DNA of 64,000 nucleotides from Phytophthora hibernalis (GCA_012656075.1 JAAKBF010000221.1:682001-746000); one strand, 5' to 3'; counted from the first letter of the stretch, positions 47,587-61,500 are shown. Made by a program: numbers and translations. The notes: generated by a model from the letters alone, not told the origin.

Positions 47587-47907
47587 AACATATTCAAATA
47601 AATAAAAAATGGTTTTTACATTAATTCTTTCGACGTAAAAATATTTTTCCAATCAAACCCCTTCCAATCTGATACGTTTCTTCCTCCGAAAGCTAAACTT
47701 ACTATTAATAACCACTGATTACGTAGTGAGCAAGTGCCACGGTTTCTGAAATCGCAATTATTAAGATATTTTTATCGGCTGTAAAAATATTTGAATATTT
47801 TTGTGCCATCCCTGTTCAAATCCTACCAAGAAATTATTGTTTGAAAATGTACCACAAATATCGCAATAGACTGTCAAAAGTTTGACTTCACCATCAGTAA
47901 CGGATTC
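47587..47907. other. Short AT-rich divergent intergenic region
   Basis: About 320 bases between the DENR-like pseudogene (minus) and the ARM/coiled-coil gene (plus). It is AT-rich, with several AAATATTTTT tracts and no coding signal. Presumably it is a promoter region. Confidence 0.45.
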
Positions 47908-50900
47908 ATGGCAGGCGCCTCGGGCTCTTCTTGGTGGCCGGCGCCGGACGCCAAGGACGACTCGGAGGCCGACGCAACCTTCACCTCCTTCGCTTCCTCC
48001 ATATCAGGTGCCTACAACCGCCGAGCGACTGTGGAGAAGCGCGGCAAGAAGCCCGGAAGGTCCGCTCTGGTGCTGGCAGTTGACGCTTATCTGTCGTCTC
48101 CAGGTGCCGCCACAGCCTCGGATCTCTACAAATCGGCGCGCAAACTCTCGGCACATAACGAATTCTTCACTATAAACCACACGACGTTGTGTCTGCAGCT
48201 GCTGGACACGCTTGCGGAGCATCTGCTGGCTGTTGCAGTGCCTGACAAGGCTCCGGACGTGCAGGATGAGACGCCCACTCAGTACTCGCAGCCGACGCAG
48301 ACGCAACAAAGTCCAGAGGAGACACTGCAATTGCTGGAGCTTTGCTCCCTTTTTGCAAGGAAAACGGCCATTGGATACCCGTCGCACGCGCTTTGTAAGC
48401 TGCTGCAGTGGCTCGTGGAGAGTGTTTCAGCGGCAGCTCTTAGGAATGGCTGCGAAAATGACACGGGACTCAAACTGCAGCTTTTAGTGCTCTCAGATAT
48501 GCTCAAAATTAGTGCTGGAGTTCGTATTTATGCCAAGGAGATGAAGAAGATCAAGGACTTTTACCGCTCGCTGACGATCATGCTTAATAGCACAGAGGAT
48601 GCGGAGCTGCTGGTGTTTAGCATGGCGATTCTGGCACGACTTGTGTTGTCGGAGTCTATGGGAAGCAAGCTATTTAGTGAGAAGAACGTGGATCAGGCGT
48701 TTGCGCTCGTGTTTTCGGTCCTCGACGGCTCATGGCATGATAATGCCGACGAGAGTATGTCGGACTCCTCTACGATTTTAGATCGGCGCTCCTTGCTGCA
48801 GGTGGTGAGTGTTGACTTGCTGTGTGACCTTGCCGACCGGCAAGAAATCTTGGAGCTACTGGAAAAATATCCGAAGATTGCGCCAACAATCGACAACTGC
48901 TTCATGACGATCAACTTGAATGGCGATGCAGAGCAGATTCTCGTTGCTGCACATTTCCTTTCATCCATCGTCCAGCTCAGCCACCTGTTTCGAAAGATGC
49001 TTATCAAGGGTTTGTCTGACCAAGATGTTCTTTATCGTGTGCTTCAAGCAACACTTCATCCATCCAAACTGGCGGCAACGACGACGACACAACTCATGTT
49101 GAAGTTGATCGGCGACGACATTCTTTCGCTTCGAAGCCTATTTGATTCGTCGGAAAATGCAGAGCGGTTGATCCCTGTCGTTGCTGGAATGCTCCGTTGC
49201 ATTAATGATACCACCACTGTGGTACAAGGTGCAGAAGACAACGAGGCACTTAGCAATTCTGATGAATATCTTCACAGCGTGGAGGTTTGCCATCTTCTTG
49301 CGAAATTGAGCGAATTACCCGCAATACGATTGCTATGCGTCGAAGCGATCAGTTTAAATCAGGTACGCAGGACAGCACATGCATTATCGAGTGTATTATT
49401 TACTCACTCTTCGTTATGGTTGATACTATGTAGAGTGCTACACTGATTCAAGTGGAGTCTGTACTTATCAGCTCGGTCGAGCCACAGAACCTGATACGTT
49501 TCCACCCTCAGCTTTCAATCCATATAGTGGTAACGATGAATTTCTTCTCACAGTTACTTATACCTGCGCATTTCTTACGATTGGTTTGCACTGTTTGTCT
49601 GCGCAGAGTCTCCTCTCAAACATCATGTCTGACGATAGTATGACCGACAAGAACAAGCGCACGTTAAGCCAATTCCTTCAGACATCTGAGGTATCGACCG
49701 TGCTGGGTGCCGCGTTATTTAATCGCACCGACAAAGATATCGTGGTTGAAACGTTGCTGCTGCTAACCCAGACGCTGGTCGGTGCCGGAAACAAGCGCTT
49801 TCATGCGTTTGGGTTGGCTGAGGGAATAGTGGGTTTTAGCCAGCGAGTTGGTGATTCAAGTGATAGCTTGCACTCAACAATTTCTTCCCTTCAGGCTAAT
49901 GCTGAGGTCAGTGCCAAGACGGTTGAAAAGGTCCAGGCTGAGATGCAGCAAATGTTGCATCTACACGATGAGCTAAAGGCACATCAAGACCAGACGCTTA
50001 AAGATATTGGCGTCAGATTTACCGAACAAATTCGGCAAAAGGATGACGCTATACAGAAAATGCGTGACGCTTACGAGGCAAAACTCCGCGAAGTTACAAT
50101 GCAGTGCGAAAGCATGGGGCAGCACATGAACAAAAAGATCACCGCTCTTCAGCAGCGCGAATCTCTTCTTCAAGAAAGTCGTGCAAAGCGTGGAATTTTG
50201 GAAGATGAAAACAGCGAGCTTAAACGTAAAGTCCAAGTTCTCGAAATCCGGATCGAGGAAATTGCTCAGACACATTCGATATCGATGGAAGAGATGAAAA
50301 TTCATGAAAAGGAACAGGAGGAACTGCGTGAAGAGATTGCTGTGATTTCGGGGGACTACACAGCTCAGCGAGAAGAGCTTGAGACAGCACAAGACGAAAC
50401 AAGGGTACGTTTTTTTGGTAATGCGATCGGCATTGTTTGTACATTGGTAGGTTGACCACGCCTTCTGATTCATTGGTACGTTTTGTTGGCAGCGCTTGGA
50501 AGACGAGCTAAACGAACAAAAACTTTCGAACGAAAACACCTACAAGGAGCTGGTGTTGCTCTCAAAAGCTCATAAAGCTCTCACTGACGAGAAGAAAACT
50601 GCCGAGAGCGAGATAGACACATTGCGGGATGATATGGCAAACCTCGAATCAATGAATATATCGATCCAGTCACGGCTGCAAGAGAAGAAAGAGCTGGCTG
50701 ATCAGCTCGAGCGAAAGGTACCCTTCATGCGTTGGTAATATGAAGGTTAACGACCTCTAATAATTTTGTGATTAGATTGCGCGACTGGATGACGCAGCTA
50801 CGGTTAGCAAGAACGCGTTAGAAGGCGAAAAGAAAAGCGCCGGGCTGTTGCCCGAGACCTCGATGATCTTAGAAAGGCTCACCGCAAGCTTGAAAGTGAC

Positions 50901-51184
50901 ATGGCTATGATTGAGATCCAGGCAGCAGAGCAGCGACTTCTAGCTGAATCGAAGGACGAGCACTTGCGTAAATATGAAGATGAGATCCGGCACCTGGTAA
51001 GACCGGCCGGAAATTTATGCTGTTTTTTTGGCTGACTGGTTAACATTATTTTTGTTGGTTTGAGCAGACAAACGAGGTCGGCAAACAAGCAAAACTTCAG
51101 GCTTTGATCCACCAGCTGAGCTCTGGAGTTGACGGCAACGTCAAAATCTGCGATGGTTCGTCGTACCTTGCTCGCGACAAGTAA
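47908..51184 (+). CDS. ARM-repeat plus coiled-coil protein, possibly CIP2A-like
   Basis: Six exons: 47908-49362, 49434-49529, 49607-50404, 50493-50717, 50776-50996, 51068-51184. About 560 N-terminal residues are helical armadillo-like repeats (LLVFSMAILARLVLSESMG, VDLLCDLADRQEILELLEKY, VVAGMLRCINDTTTV). From about residue 600 a long coiled coil follows (EVSAKTVEKVQAEMQQMLHL, LQQRESLLQESRAKRGILED, LRDDMANLESMNISIQSRL), ending at 51184. This architecture, an ARM half and then a coiled coil in about 950 residues, matches CIP2A and also some tethering factors (p115), so the name is tentative. The A4 run 50833-50836 lacks one base: exon 5 is 221 nt where 222 is needed, and restoring it gives KKKRRAVARDLDDLRK. 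Confidence 0.6.
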
Positions 51185-51428
51185 TCTCTCGTGTAACAAG
51201 AGCGCTTTGAAGAAGATGAAAGCGGGCCCACAATATATTTATTTTTCGTTTCCTGATAATCTAAGCGGCCCAGGTTGTCTCCTATCTAGGAGCTACGTCA
51301 CTCTGCACTATGCCGATGGCATACAAAATGAGCAGAAAATATCTGATGCCACTACCGTATGCCCATATCGAGCAGCGGTACTATATCTGCACTTGGATGA
51401 AGCGTTCTTGGCACCTTAAGTTCTCCAT

Positions 51429-52992
51429 CTAGTGGCGACGACCTCCGCGGCCTCCACGACCCCCACGACCGCCACGGCCACCACGACCACCGCGTCCGCG
51501 CTGGAACTGACCGCGGTTGGACTTCGCCTGCTTGAAGCGCTTGTAGCGAGCCGAGCGGGCATCCTCCCAGAACTTCTTCTCTTCGTCACCCTCAACAATG
51601 CTAGCCTTAGGGATAGTCACACTGTTAACCTCAAGGCCACCCTCGAACATGCCAACAACTTCCTTTGCCAGCTCAGCACTTGACACACGGAGGAAACCGT
51701 CTTTACCGCCAATCTGGTACTGAATGAAAGCAACACCGGCACCGTCGGTAGCCTTCTCACCGAGCTTCTCGTTGATGGTGTCCTTGATGTCATCACGCGA
51801 AACTTCGCCATCCACTCCATCGAAATGCACAATAAGACCCTCGTCGTACTGAACGTCAACCTTCAGCTCCTCGTCGATGTCGAGAAGGTGGAACGAAACC
51901 TTCTTGCCGCCCAGCACCGGGTCGGAGAGAGCAGAGAGCTTCGAACAGCGACGTTGCTTCGGCAACGTTGACCTTGAACGACGCACAGTCCAGGCCATCG
52001 TACTCCACGTACGGCGACTGGACCGCCGGGTCATAGACAGTAGCGATCAACTGCTTGATGTCGTCCATGCGCGTGCGGTGGCCGACGTTCGAGATGTGAA
52101 TGACCTTCTCGTCGTCGCGCTTGCGCTTCTTGTTCGCGTTCTTCTCGTCCTCCTGACGACGCGGGCGAGCCTTAATGGCATCTTTGTCGGCCACCAGGTT
52201 AAACTCGAGCTGCTTGTCATCCACAACGACGGGGTGCTCCTTGGCCAAGGCCTCCTTCACCTGCTCTGCGAACGCCACCTGCGAGAAGAGCAGGTACAGC
52301 TCGTTCGATTCGTCAAAGTAGCGAACACGGGCACGCAGCTTGGCGTCGTCCTTCCAGACGGGCAGCAGCTCGTCCAGGAAGAAGGTCACCGGCTTCTGCG
52401 GCACGTCCTTGGCCACGAGCATGGCGTTGGTGGCCTTGTCGAATTCGACCTTGTCCTCGTTCGAGAGCTTCTGGTAGTCCACGAGCGAGAGCACGGTGGG
52501 CACGTGCTCATTGATGGCAAGCTTGTCCGCGGTGTCCACGGCGCGCTGCACGGCGTCTTTGTCCTTGAGCTCCACATGGACCACACCGGAGAAGTTGCGG
52601 CGGAAGCTCTTGCGGTCGATGAAGAGCAGCTCCACGTCCAGCGACGCGAGTCCCTCCTTGATCTCGTCAACAGTGGGCAGCGACTTGCCCAGACCGGCCA
52701 GCACAATGGTGCGCTCGGGAGCGTCGTCCTTGTCGGGCAGCACGTTCTTGCGGCGCAGTGCGTCCTTGGCGTCGTTAAGCTCCACGACGTCCGAGTCGGC
52801 GACCGCGGCCTGCAGCACGGAGCCATCCACGGTGAGCGCGGCCAGCTTCTTGAACTTGAAGAGGATGCTGAAGGGCACGAAGCCGCCCTCGTGCTTCTTG
52901 GTCTCCTCACGCAGGAAGCGGTCGCGACGGAAGTTGCTGTCGCCGAAGTAGAACTCCACTTGGTGCTTGATCTGGGCCTCCAGCGATGCCAT
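51429..52992 (-). CDS. SSB: La protein (lupus La RNA-binding homologue)
   Basis: La binds 3' UUU-OH ends of RNA polymerase III transcripts and protects them. Visible from N to C: the La motif (IKHQVEFYFGDSNFRRDRFL then PFSILFKFKKL), an RRM-like region (RTIVLAGLGKSLPTVDEIKE, NFSGVVHVELKDKDAV), a middle helical part with a KKRKRDD basic stretch (a likely nuclear localisation signal), a C-terminal RRM (KVSFHLLDIDEELKVDVQYD, GVAFIQYQIGGKDGFLRV) and an RGG-repeat tail of RGGRGG units. There are no introns. One frame change near 51935-51945 (either one extra base or two missing) separates SLFE from KLSALSDPV. The stop at 51429 is convergent with the ARM/coiled-coil gene. The start ATG at 52992 gives MASLEAQIKHQ, typical of La. 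Confidence 0.88.
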
Positions 52993-53311
52993 GGCTGAGC
53001 TTTTGACGGTCTGTAGACGGGTACAAGAAAGAATGACGAGTCAAATGGCTTTTGGTCCTTCACATCGAATGACTGGCCAGTGTTTGGAGCGACCTTCGGA
53101 CGACCTTACATATGCACCTTTTGTCACATGGACTAATGCGGATTTTTTAACTTAACTCAGTATACAAGTTGCACTTGTTGCAATCAAGTTATCGCGGCGG
53201 ACTGACTGGACTGGTTCTTTCCTACCCTACGAAGCCCCGCTGCTCCATCATCTATCTACTGCTGCTATCGACTTTGACGAGAGCGGGGCAGAATCTAAAA
53301 GTGGAGGCGGC

Positions 53312-54680
53312 TTACTCCTGGTTGCCGACGATCTCCACCACAGTGAACAAAATCGCAGCGTTGGGCACGACACGCATCAAGTGAGCCGGCATGCCTGCAT
53401 ATAATCCCCGTCGTCCCTCCTCCTTGTATATCTTCACGATAGACTGGATCATAGAGCGATACCTGTGATACAATACGAGGATAACGTTAAAGCAGTGTTC
53501 AGCAGAACGGCACATCCCTGAGGTTGGCTTCAAAACGTACTTGAGTTCCTTCGAATTCAACGGTGCGCGTTGATCCCGCATTCGTGTTCGCACCACCTTC
53601 ATAAGATAGAAACAAGCGTTTCAGTAAGTCGCTAGATGGGCAAACGAACAAACGCAAGCAGTCCAAAATACGCACCTCGTGAGGATATGTGCACACGGAT
53701 GCAAGCAGCTTGCAGGCGCCAGCTGTCAGGAAGTACTTGAGCTTCGTAGGCTCTTCAATGCGATCCTTACACTCCTCGTACAGAGCAAACTGAATTGCAC
53801 TCTCCGTAATTCCCCAGTACGAAGCCGTCAAGCCACGGAAGAACGCCCGTGGGCCCTCTTTCCGGTACATGTCCAGTGCTACTTGTCGAACGCTCGTGAA
53901 CTGCGGCTTGGCCTTCGCTGCTGCCGTCTCAACCTCTGCAAAACCCACAGACACAACATTCCGGCGGGTAATAGCAGCGACAGCCGTCGCATGCGCTGGC
54001 ATCAGTTGCAGACGCGTCTTAACGACCCAAATGGGACAGCACAGCGTCGCCGAGATGGATCCTGCGCCAGCCGCCGACAGGAAATTGTACAGGCGGCCAT
54101 CCAATCCATGGCTAGCGAACTTGTTCTTGAACGTCGAATACGTGCCAAAGTACATGGCGCGCGCTGGCATGACACCGATCAGCGTCGGCGTGATGCCTCT
54201 CCACAGCCCAAAGACCGACTCTAGCAGCCACAAACACCCACCAGTAAGTAAGCAATCCTGCATCCAATGCACTCTAGCATTGATGCATTGCTACACTGCA
54301 GCACAACGCACCCGTTCTTCCGATGGAGCGCATGACTCCGAACGTCGTTTGTGTGCCGAAAGATCCGCTGTAGAGCACCAAATCAGCGTCAATCCTTGCA
54401 AAACTCAATATAAAACTCGGTTCCAATACAGCAACACGCACCTTCCGCCTCGGATCTGCAGCCGCGTCTTGACGACCTCCAGTGGCGACGTGAGCAGCGC
54501 GGCCGTCATGCCACCGATGCCGCCGCCCACAAAGTGTCGGTACGTGAAGCTGCCATTGGGCAGACGCACGCTGGTGGCAGCTGCCGGCGGCTGTGCACTC
54601 ACTGCAGCCTCAGGTGTCTTGGTCATCGCTGATGTTGGTACTTCGGCCGCTGTCTTAGTTGCAGACGCGTCAGCCGCCAT
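53312..54680 (-). CDS. Mitochondrial carrier, pyrimidine-nucleotide (Rim2/SLC25A33/36)-like
   Basis: Five exons (54680-54443, 54367-54312, 54220-53676, 53596-53541, 53462-53312) join without frameshifts. The three Px[D/E]xx[K/R]xR signatures are SPLEVVKTRLQ, CPIWVVKTRLQ and YPHEVVRTRMR, each with the following helix pair. GGIGGMTAALLTSPLEVVKT and KLLASVCTYPHEVVRTR are most like the Rim2/SLC25A33/36 branch, which exchanges pyrimidine nucleotides across the inner membrane; NAD or folate carriers in the same branch cannot be excluded. In repeat 2 the acidic residue of the motif is replaced (PIWVVK), as in Rim2-type carriers. The N-terminus before the first repeat is Ala/Thr-rich. The exact boundary at 54442/54443 depends on the AG|GT split. 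Confidence 0.87.
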
Positions 54681-54961
54681 TGAGCTCCTCGTGGTCGCTC
54701 GTTCACTTGTGGCTTTGATCACAGCCTGCCATCCACCACAGGAATCTGCGACTTGTGGCAAAGTTTGAACCTGGATAAAACCTTGAAAAACGCAAAGGTC
54801 CGTTTTGAGTGGTCGCGTTTTGTAGCTTTTTGGTTCCTGCCAAGTCCAGACTCAAAATTGGCCTGAGCCCAAAAACGTCTGCGTCCCACTTTATAAAATT
54901 TAAATCATCTTAGGCGGGTTTATCAGTTTTTTAAAGTCTGCTGCACTTTTAAAAAAACGCC
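54681..54961. promoter_or_regulatory. Bidirectional promoter: carrier / SPD-2-like
   Basis: A 281-bp gap between divergent starts. AT-rich tracts (TTTATAAAATTTAAATC at about 54890-54906, TTTTTTAAAG, TTTAAAAAAACG) lie just upstream of the plus-strand ATG. No clear CCAAT box was found. Confidence 0.35.
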
Positions 54962-57900
54962 ATGGAGACGTACCTGGAGCGCTGGGAAGAGCAGAAGGCG
55001 CAGAGCCGCCGCGAGCGCGAGTGCCAGCAGAGACGCCACAGCAGCAGCGACGTGGGCGACGAGCTAAGCTTCATCTCGGCCATCGAGCGCGAGACGGCGC
55101 AACTGGAGCGCTACGGCGCGGAAACGGAGACGCTGGGCGGACAACACGAAGTTTGTATCGACGATAGCTTTGATTTGCCGGTGATGGACGCGTTTCCGGA
55201 CTCGGAATTCGCAGAACAAGAGCAGGGACAGCAGAAAATGCCACGAGACGATGAATTTGTCGACGCTGGTGCGTTTTGGCAGTTGGTAGAGGAGCTATAG
55301 GGGCACGGGGAGAGTTAGTAAGGCTGCTGACTGTCTTTGTGTGGGTTATATTGGCTGGAATAGCTACTTTCCTGAAGAAGAACGAGTTGGGAGGGGACGA
55401 TAGTTTTTCGGAGGATGTGGGGGCTTTGGCGGACGGATATTGGGACCCGATGAACTCCAGTGGACGGCCGAGTGACTTCTTCGAGAGGAAGTCGCGTAAT
55501 CTGGACCATGTGGAGATCTCGTCGCCGAGGAACGTCGATGACCCATTGGTACGAAGTTAGCAGGTTGTGTGTACTACTGGTGGCTTTGGTGTTCATTGTG
55601 TTATTCGCAACTACTGCGCAGTTTGATGACTTAGAAGTCGACGAGAACGATCCTGGACTGCGCACTCCAAAACAGCAGCTGTCACCGACGGACCCGACTC
55701 AGGGTGTGGATCTGCGTGACCGCTTCAATCGCAGCTCGGGGCTCTCAGGATCGGTAGGCGACGCACTTATGCTGGTTGATTTGTGAAGTACTTATTGATC
55801 GGTGTTGATTGAGTAGGATACAGCTCTTTCGTCGGGCTTTGATGTGCACTTTGACAACTCAAAGAACATGTGCACTCCAAACTCGTTGAAGTACCTGCAG
55901 GTTCGTAAGACCTGTATTGTTAGTTTGGACCAAACGCAGCTGTGCTGACGTCGCGATAACCAACAGGAAAAAGTCGATTTAGGAGCACAAGCGAAAAATA
56001 TAACGAGGAGGAATCTGACTGTGGCGTTGCAGACCATACTGGCGCGGCAAGAACGGAAGCCAAAAGGCTCCATCTCTGCAAGATCAGGAAACTGCAGAGG
56101 AACACTCCTCGGAGTATGTAGCCAATTTGGCACAAGGGCCTGCAGTCGTCAAAGAGGCGCTGAACAAGATCGATGCTCTAATTGACAACCCGATTTGTTT
56201 AGCATCGTCACCACCGACAAAGGATCTGCATGGAGTCGAACTATCGGAGGATATGCGCGAGTTTGTACGTGAGTACGAGCGCCCACTGGAATCAATGCTG
56301 CCGCTGTCCCGAACAACTGATAGTTGGGAGAAGACACTTCTATTTCTCAGATCGACGACGACGCTGGCCGTCGTTGTCGAGAGTCTCAACGACTTTCTTG
56401 TGGAACCGAACCCTGTCGACAGACCATGAACAGTGTGAGAAGAAGTAGATCACAAGAGACGCCGGAGCTTGACACAATTTGTGAGTCCCCGTTCCCGCCC
56501 AACACTGATTCCGCGCCTCGAAGCCAGTACTCAGATGATTCCCGTCATCGTTTTTCTAAAGCGATCCATCGCCAAACACAAAATCATAGCGATTCCTGCG
56601 CGGATCACGCTGCACCGGAGAGCGAGGAAGAAAATTTGCAGGAGAGTTTCAGCAAGGCTAACCGGTCGTTTGGCAAACCCTTCGGTGGTATCAACTCGAA
56701 GCGCTCGGATGGTCCGAAATCCCGAGCAACTTCAGTCACGCTTGATCAGTCACTGGCCGACGTGGCAGCCAACCCAAATCCATTCCGTGATGAAATTTAT
56801 CGATCTAAGGGTGTTGATATTGGATGCGTCAGCGAGCATGAACAGAGCACTGGAGGATCTTTCGCCGATGTTGATGATGATTACGTGCTAAATGATTGCA
56901 GTGGGGGACATGTAAATGGCGAAAAGGGGCAGGACCAATTGATGGACTCGGAACCCGACGTCATTGATCGGCCTCATCTGCGCTTTCGCTACGGAGAGCA
57001 CAGTCAGCAATTACGAAGTGTCTCGAAAAATAAACGCATGGATGATCAACGCCGAGCGAGAAGGGATCTTGAATCGAGAACGGCGGCTGTGCGCAAAAAG
57101 CCGGCAGCATCGGACAGACCCCTTGACGCGGTGCGTTTACATATTTTTCTTCTTTTTGTACATGTACGGACCCATACTTACGCTGGTGTGCTTTCTTATT
57201 TTCAGGTGGATCATAACAAGCTTCAAGCGACAGTGGATGCTGCTATGGTAATAAATTCTGCTGGAGGAACATGCTGATGTTTGCCTTGTAACGTCCCAAC
57301 TCTGCTGTTCTTTTCATGTTTTAGATACCACGTCGGTGCCGAAGGTTTCTTTGTTCTGTTGGCGACGTCATGACGGAGCAAATTGTTTTCACGAATGGAA
57401 CGAACTCGGTTGGGAGGATTTGCGTCTCTCTCCTTCCTCTTAGCACTGGATGCCAGCAATTCAGCGTGTCTCCGGCCGTATTGGAAATGGGGCCTAAGGC
57501 CTCTAGTGCATTTCACGTGACTTTTAATGCGCGTTACGCGGGCGCGGTATCGGGAATTTTCCAGTTTAGGGGCGTTGGCATTCAGTCACTGTTCCATCCG
57601 TATGAAGTTGTAATCGAAGCAAGCGTGAGGCGACACTCGGAGCTGGAGGCTCAAGGAAGCGCTAGAACGGCTCGACTTCGAGAAGAAGCCAATGCTAGCG
57701 TACCTGTCCAAGCGAGCGTGGTAGTAAGCCCTTCGTTTATCCGGTTTGATCGTGTCCGAAACAACAGTGGCGAACTCATGGTCCGAAAGGCCATACTTCG
57801 CTTATCAAACAACACGGCTCAAACGCTGCCGTTTAAAATTCGCGCTCTCGAGATTTTAAGGGTTCGCCCTGCCACCGGTATGATCCAGCCAACATCGGAT

Positions 57901-58457
57901 ATTGTTGTATCTGTGCTACCGATATCGCAGCCATTCGTTGAGCAGCGAGCTGATGGCGAAACAAGCACCAATCCATCTCCAAGAGCTGAAAATTGGTTTG
58001 GCTCTCTGACAGTACGAGTTGGTAAATCTTATCTGCGAGGAGTGAGTGTCATGGTAGATCGGCGTGTGATTCAGGCGCTACCGCCGTTTGACGAGATCGC
58101 GCGATCTCGGCACCAGCTCTCTTCGCAAACGGATTCATTTTACTACACAAAGCGCGGAAAGCGGCGCGGGTTATATTTCCACGCCAGAGCGGTAGAATTT
58201 GGATGCTGCAATGTCGGTGAGTCGCACGAAGTTTCAGTATACGTCTGCAACGGATCGAAGACACCAACGACGGTCTTCTTGCAGGATCTACAGGAGCCGT
58301 TCTCATGCTGCTATTCCACAACCACCATCGAGCCTCGAAAGTTTATCGAGGTGATGGTGACGTTCACCCTAAGGTTGTAGGGAAAGTTGCCACGTCGCTG
58401 TTTGCCTACTCAGTCAACGATAAGGCAGTTGTGACTCTCGTCGCTAGAGGCATTTAA
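54962..58457 (+). CDS. SPD-2/CEP192-like centrosomal protein
   Basis: Exon 1 encodes METYLERWEEQKAQSRRERE and ends in FWQL before a likely intron. Acidic, Ser-rich N-terminal exons follow (DDSFSEDVGALADGYWDP, FDDLEVDENDPGLRTPK, EYVANLAQGPAVVKEALNKI). A long Arg/Ser-rich linker leads to a C-terminal block of MSP/ASH-type beta-sandwich repeats: FTNGTNSVGRICVSLLPLS, VSPAVLEMGPKASSAFHVTF, RYAGAVSGIFQFRGVGIQSL, VVSPSFIRFDRVRNNSGE, GCCNVGESHEVSVYVCNGS. Tandem ASPM-SPD2-Hydin (ASH) domains at the C-terminus of an otherwise disordered acidic protein fit CEP192/SPD-2, the pericentriolar-material scaffold. The last exons join in phase (VDHNKLQATVDAAM, then IPRRCRR). Single-base shifts lie near 56330 and 58352. 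Some early exon borders are uncertain. Confidence 0.6.
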
Positions 58458-58506
58458 CTCCAGCTCAATGAACGACGAAGGCTGACATCTTCATAGTCTA
58501 TTTTAT

Positions 58507-61500
58507 TCATTTGGCTTCATAATGGCGACATTTTGGTAAAGGTGCTACCATCGTCTTATACTTCCCGTGTTCTGCTAGAAAACCCTCGACATCGGTTAGT
58601 ACATCGTCGTATGCAGCAACGTCTGCAGGATAAACACGAATCCAGCCAGCGCCAGAATCTTGAGACATCTTCTCCACGCGGTTCCAATGGAGATGCCTCT
58701 GCAGATTGATCGAGAGTTCCTGTGCGCCAGCAGCTACTTGCCAGGACGAGAAGCCCGCACGTTGAATGCACGGAGCAAAATGCTGCGTGAGTACTTCCGC
58801 TGTGTCCCGGGATGAAGGCACCTCCACCACTAAGTGCATGAAAAATACCAACTGCCCCGAATTGAGTGCCGAATACGAAGCTTGATGCATTCAAATTGGA
58901 GCATTAGCATTAGTCGCTCGTAGCGCGGGTCTTCTTGATCGCGCTCCTGAACAGGCCAGTGCACCTGCACTTCCAGTGTTGCACCTTTCCCCATTCGCGA
59001 AGCCAGTACTTTCGTTCGCTGATGTGCCGACGGGTAGAAAGCTTCGGTTCCTACTTCCATCGCAGCAGCAGCCTTCAATGAGACGGGGAAGAATGAATCG
59101 CTTCGCTTTGTGCCTAGTGAGATCAACTGCTCCAGCGCAGTCACGGTGGGGTTCAAAGCTGGTGGGGCCGACAGTAAATCGTCTTCACTTTGGACTGCTG
59201 CCTGTATTATTCCAATTTCAACGGGGTCGATCCTTGAGAGAACCAGGCGCCGAAGGTTCGACGTAACAATTTCGAGTACAGCAACGCATAGCCCATCGGG
59301 GGCGAACTTCGAATGATTTGTATATCCACCGTTGATTTGGACTGAGGCTGGTTTGATACTGGTCGAATCTATCTGTGTCTCGGCTTCACCACGAAATTTC
59401 TCAAAGGACGATGTCAAAGCACCATACAGGTTATGTACATTGCGGTTTCCGTTCAATGCAGCGCCAACTTTTTCTTCTTCCAACTCTTCGAGCCGAAGAT
59501 CCGTCCAATCCTGCTGCTGGGCACCTCGTAGCCAACGAGCTAAAACGCTGACCAATAGTTGGTTCGAAATCGTGAAAACTCGGGACAGATCTCCATCGAG
59601 AATGGTTCTTCCAGTTGCATTAGCTCGAGCTCACGTTTTCCTGTGAATTCTTCAGCCTTTTGCATTCGCTTCATTTGCCAGGCAGACAGCTCACTCAGCA
59701 TGTGCAAAACAATCATTCCAAGCTGCAAAAATCGGCACGATGTTAGTACTCTGCTATGATAATTATTAGTGGTCTTAGCTTCCACAGTACCTGCGATCGG
59801 CGCTTGATGGAGCCTAAAAATTCTTCGTGTCCAACGAGAAATATGACTAAGGAACCGGACGATCCAGCACTACATGTAGTAGCGTCGATCTACACCATAT
59901 AAAATTGTAAGTCCCCAAGCTTTCAGCGCAAGTATACCAGTCTACTAAATTCGTACCTTAGGCGTCTCGCTTTCAGCAGCATGGGTCTCTTCTTGCAGCA
60001 GGAACATGAGCTCTATGGCACGCTTGTCAAGTTGAGATGTCTGGCCAACGTATGAGTGGCCTCCAACCACAACGCGTTGAATTGCTGTCGCCAGCCCCAT
60101 TAAAAATAATTGCGCAGAGGCTTGACCGTCTTCGGAGAGCTGGTCCAACTGATCCCAAGTTTTTCATCTATGGCAGCAGCCACGGGATTCGATGCAGCAC
60201 GAGAATTAAGCACAAGACATGTAGCTAGTTGTAAGAGCCCACAGAGAGAACCCGAGGCCAGCAGCAGTCTTTGGAGAGCTTCAAGCGCTAGATCTCGGAT
60301 TTCAGGCAAAGAAGAGACAGTAGCATCTAGAAGCCATTGCTGGATCTTTCGTAGCACCACGCCAGCGGTAGTGTGAACCGTGCTGAAGGCCGACTCCTTG
60401 CAGATAATTAACTCGAGTCCAAACGTGTCATCTGTTGATATAACCATGACGCAACAAAGATGCATCAGTATCGAACGACACGCTTGAAAATGCAATGGTG
60501 CGTTTCCACATACTTGCCAAATCAGAAGAAAACATTGTAATTTTGATAGAGGTCACCAGTGTTCCCTATAGCAATCACAAACAGATACAATATAAGCGTT
60601 GTAGGCAAGCAGCTAGTTCATCGATTAAACAAACCTTTGGTACAAGTATCCGGCTTTCCGTGGCATGATCCATCACAATCGCCACCGTTTCGTATGACAT
60701 GCCGTCTCTAGAAATACTGAGGGAAAATGCCCCGGCACAAAATCTGCTTGCCACTTGAGCTCTACAGATGAAATCGTCACCGCTGAGCTGAATTGGCACA
60801 CGATCCACTCGTCCGATCGTGAAACCTTTTCATCCCCGATATTAGCTGATCTCCAAAAACTCGGTCCATTTTCCAAAATTCTGACCAGAAACAAAGAGAA
60901 CACATATTTTAGCATGCCATTTTCAAATGGTACGGGCGCACTTGAACGGGCGTACTCAGTGGCGGCATGTTGATCGTCAAAGCTTGAGCTTGAGGTCACT
61001 TCGTTCGGGACCACTTGCTCCTGGGACAACTGACGAGGTGGGGACCACTCGGAGAATATTGCGAGTGGCTCCATCTTTCCAAGCATTGCTACAACCTGAG
61101 TATTCAGTGATAAATGCGTTAAAAAACGTAGCTTACGAGTTACCGACATTTGGCAGCATCAATAGACGAACCTGCCGAAGAGGTTTAACAGCAGCATGCG
61201 ATTCTACATCAAAAGCACCGATCACCGCTGCCAGCAGTCGAATCGCAACCTACATAAACCCAAAGTACCTCTCAGTCACAATCCTCTACCGGTACCATAA
61301 TTCAGCGCAAGTGCTCTCCCTTACCTGATGGAGATGGTTCTGCTGCGTGACCAATTCCAGCTTCCTGGCTCGATACTGCGGTTTGCCCGTCAGTGTCACC
61401 GCCAGCGGACAGCGCACAATCCTCTCCGCCACAAACTTCAGTTCACTCTTGGGCAACTGCACCGCCACCGCTTGCAGCGGCATGCCTTTGCGTAGACAGC

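Noticed and set aside
51877..52998. A 373-codon plus-strand open frame opposite the La gene.
   Set aside because: It is antisense to a clear La protein with La motif and RRMs. Its composition is Val/Leu/His-rich as expected from reverse-reading of Glu/Lys/Asp-rich codons.
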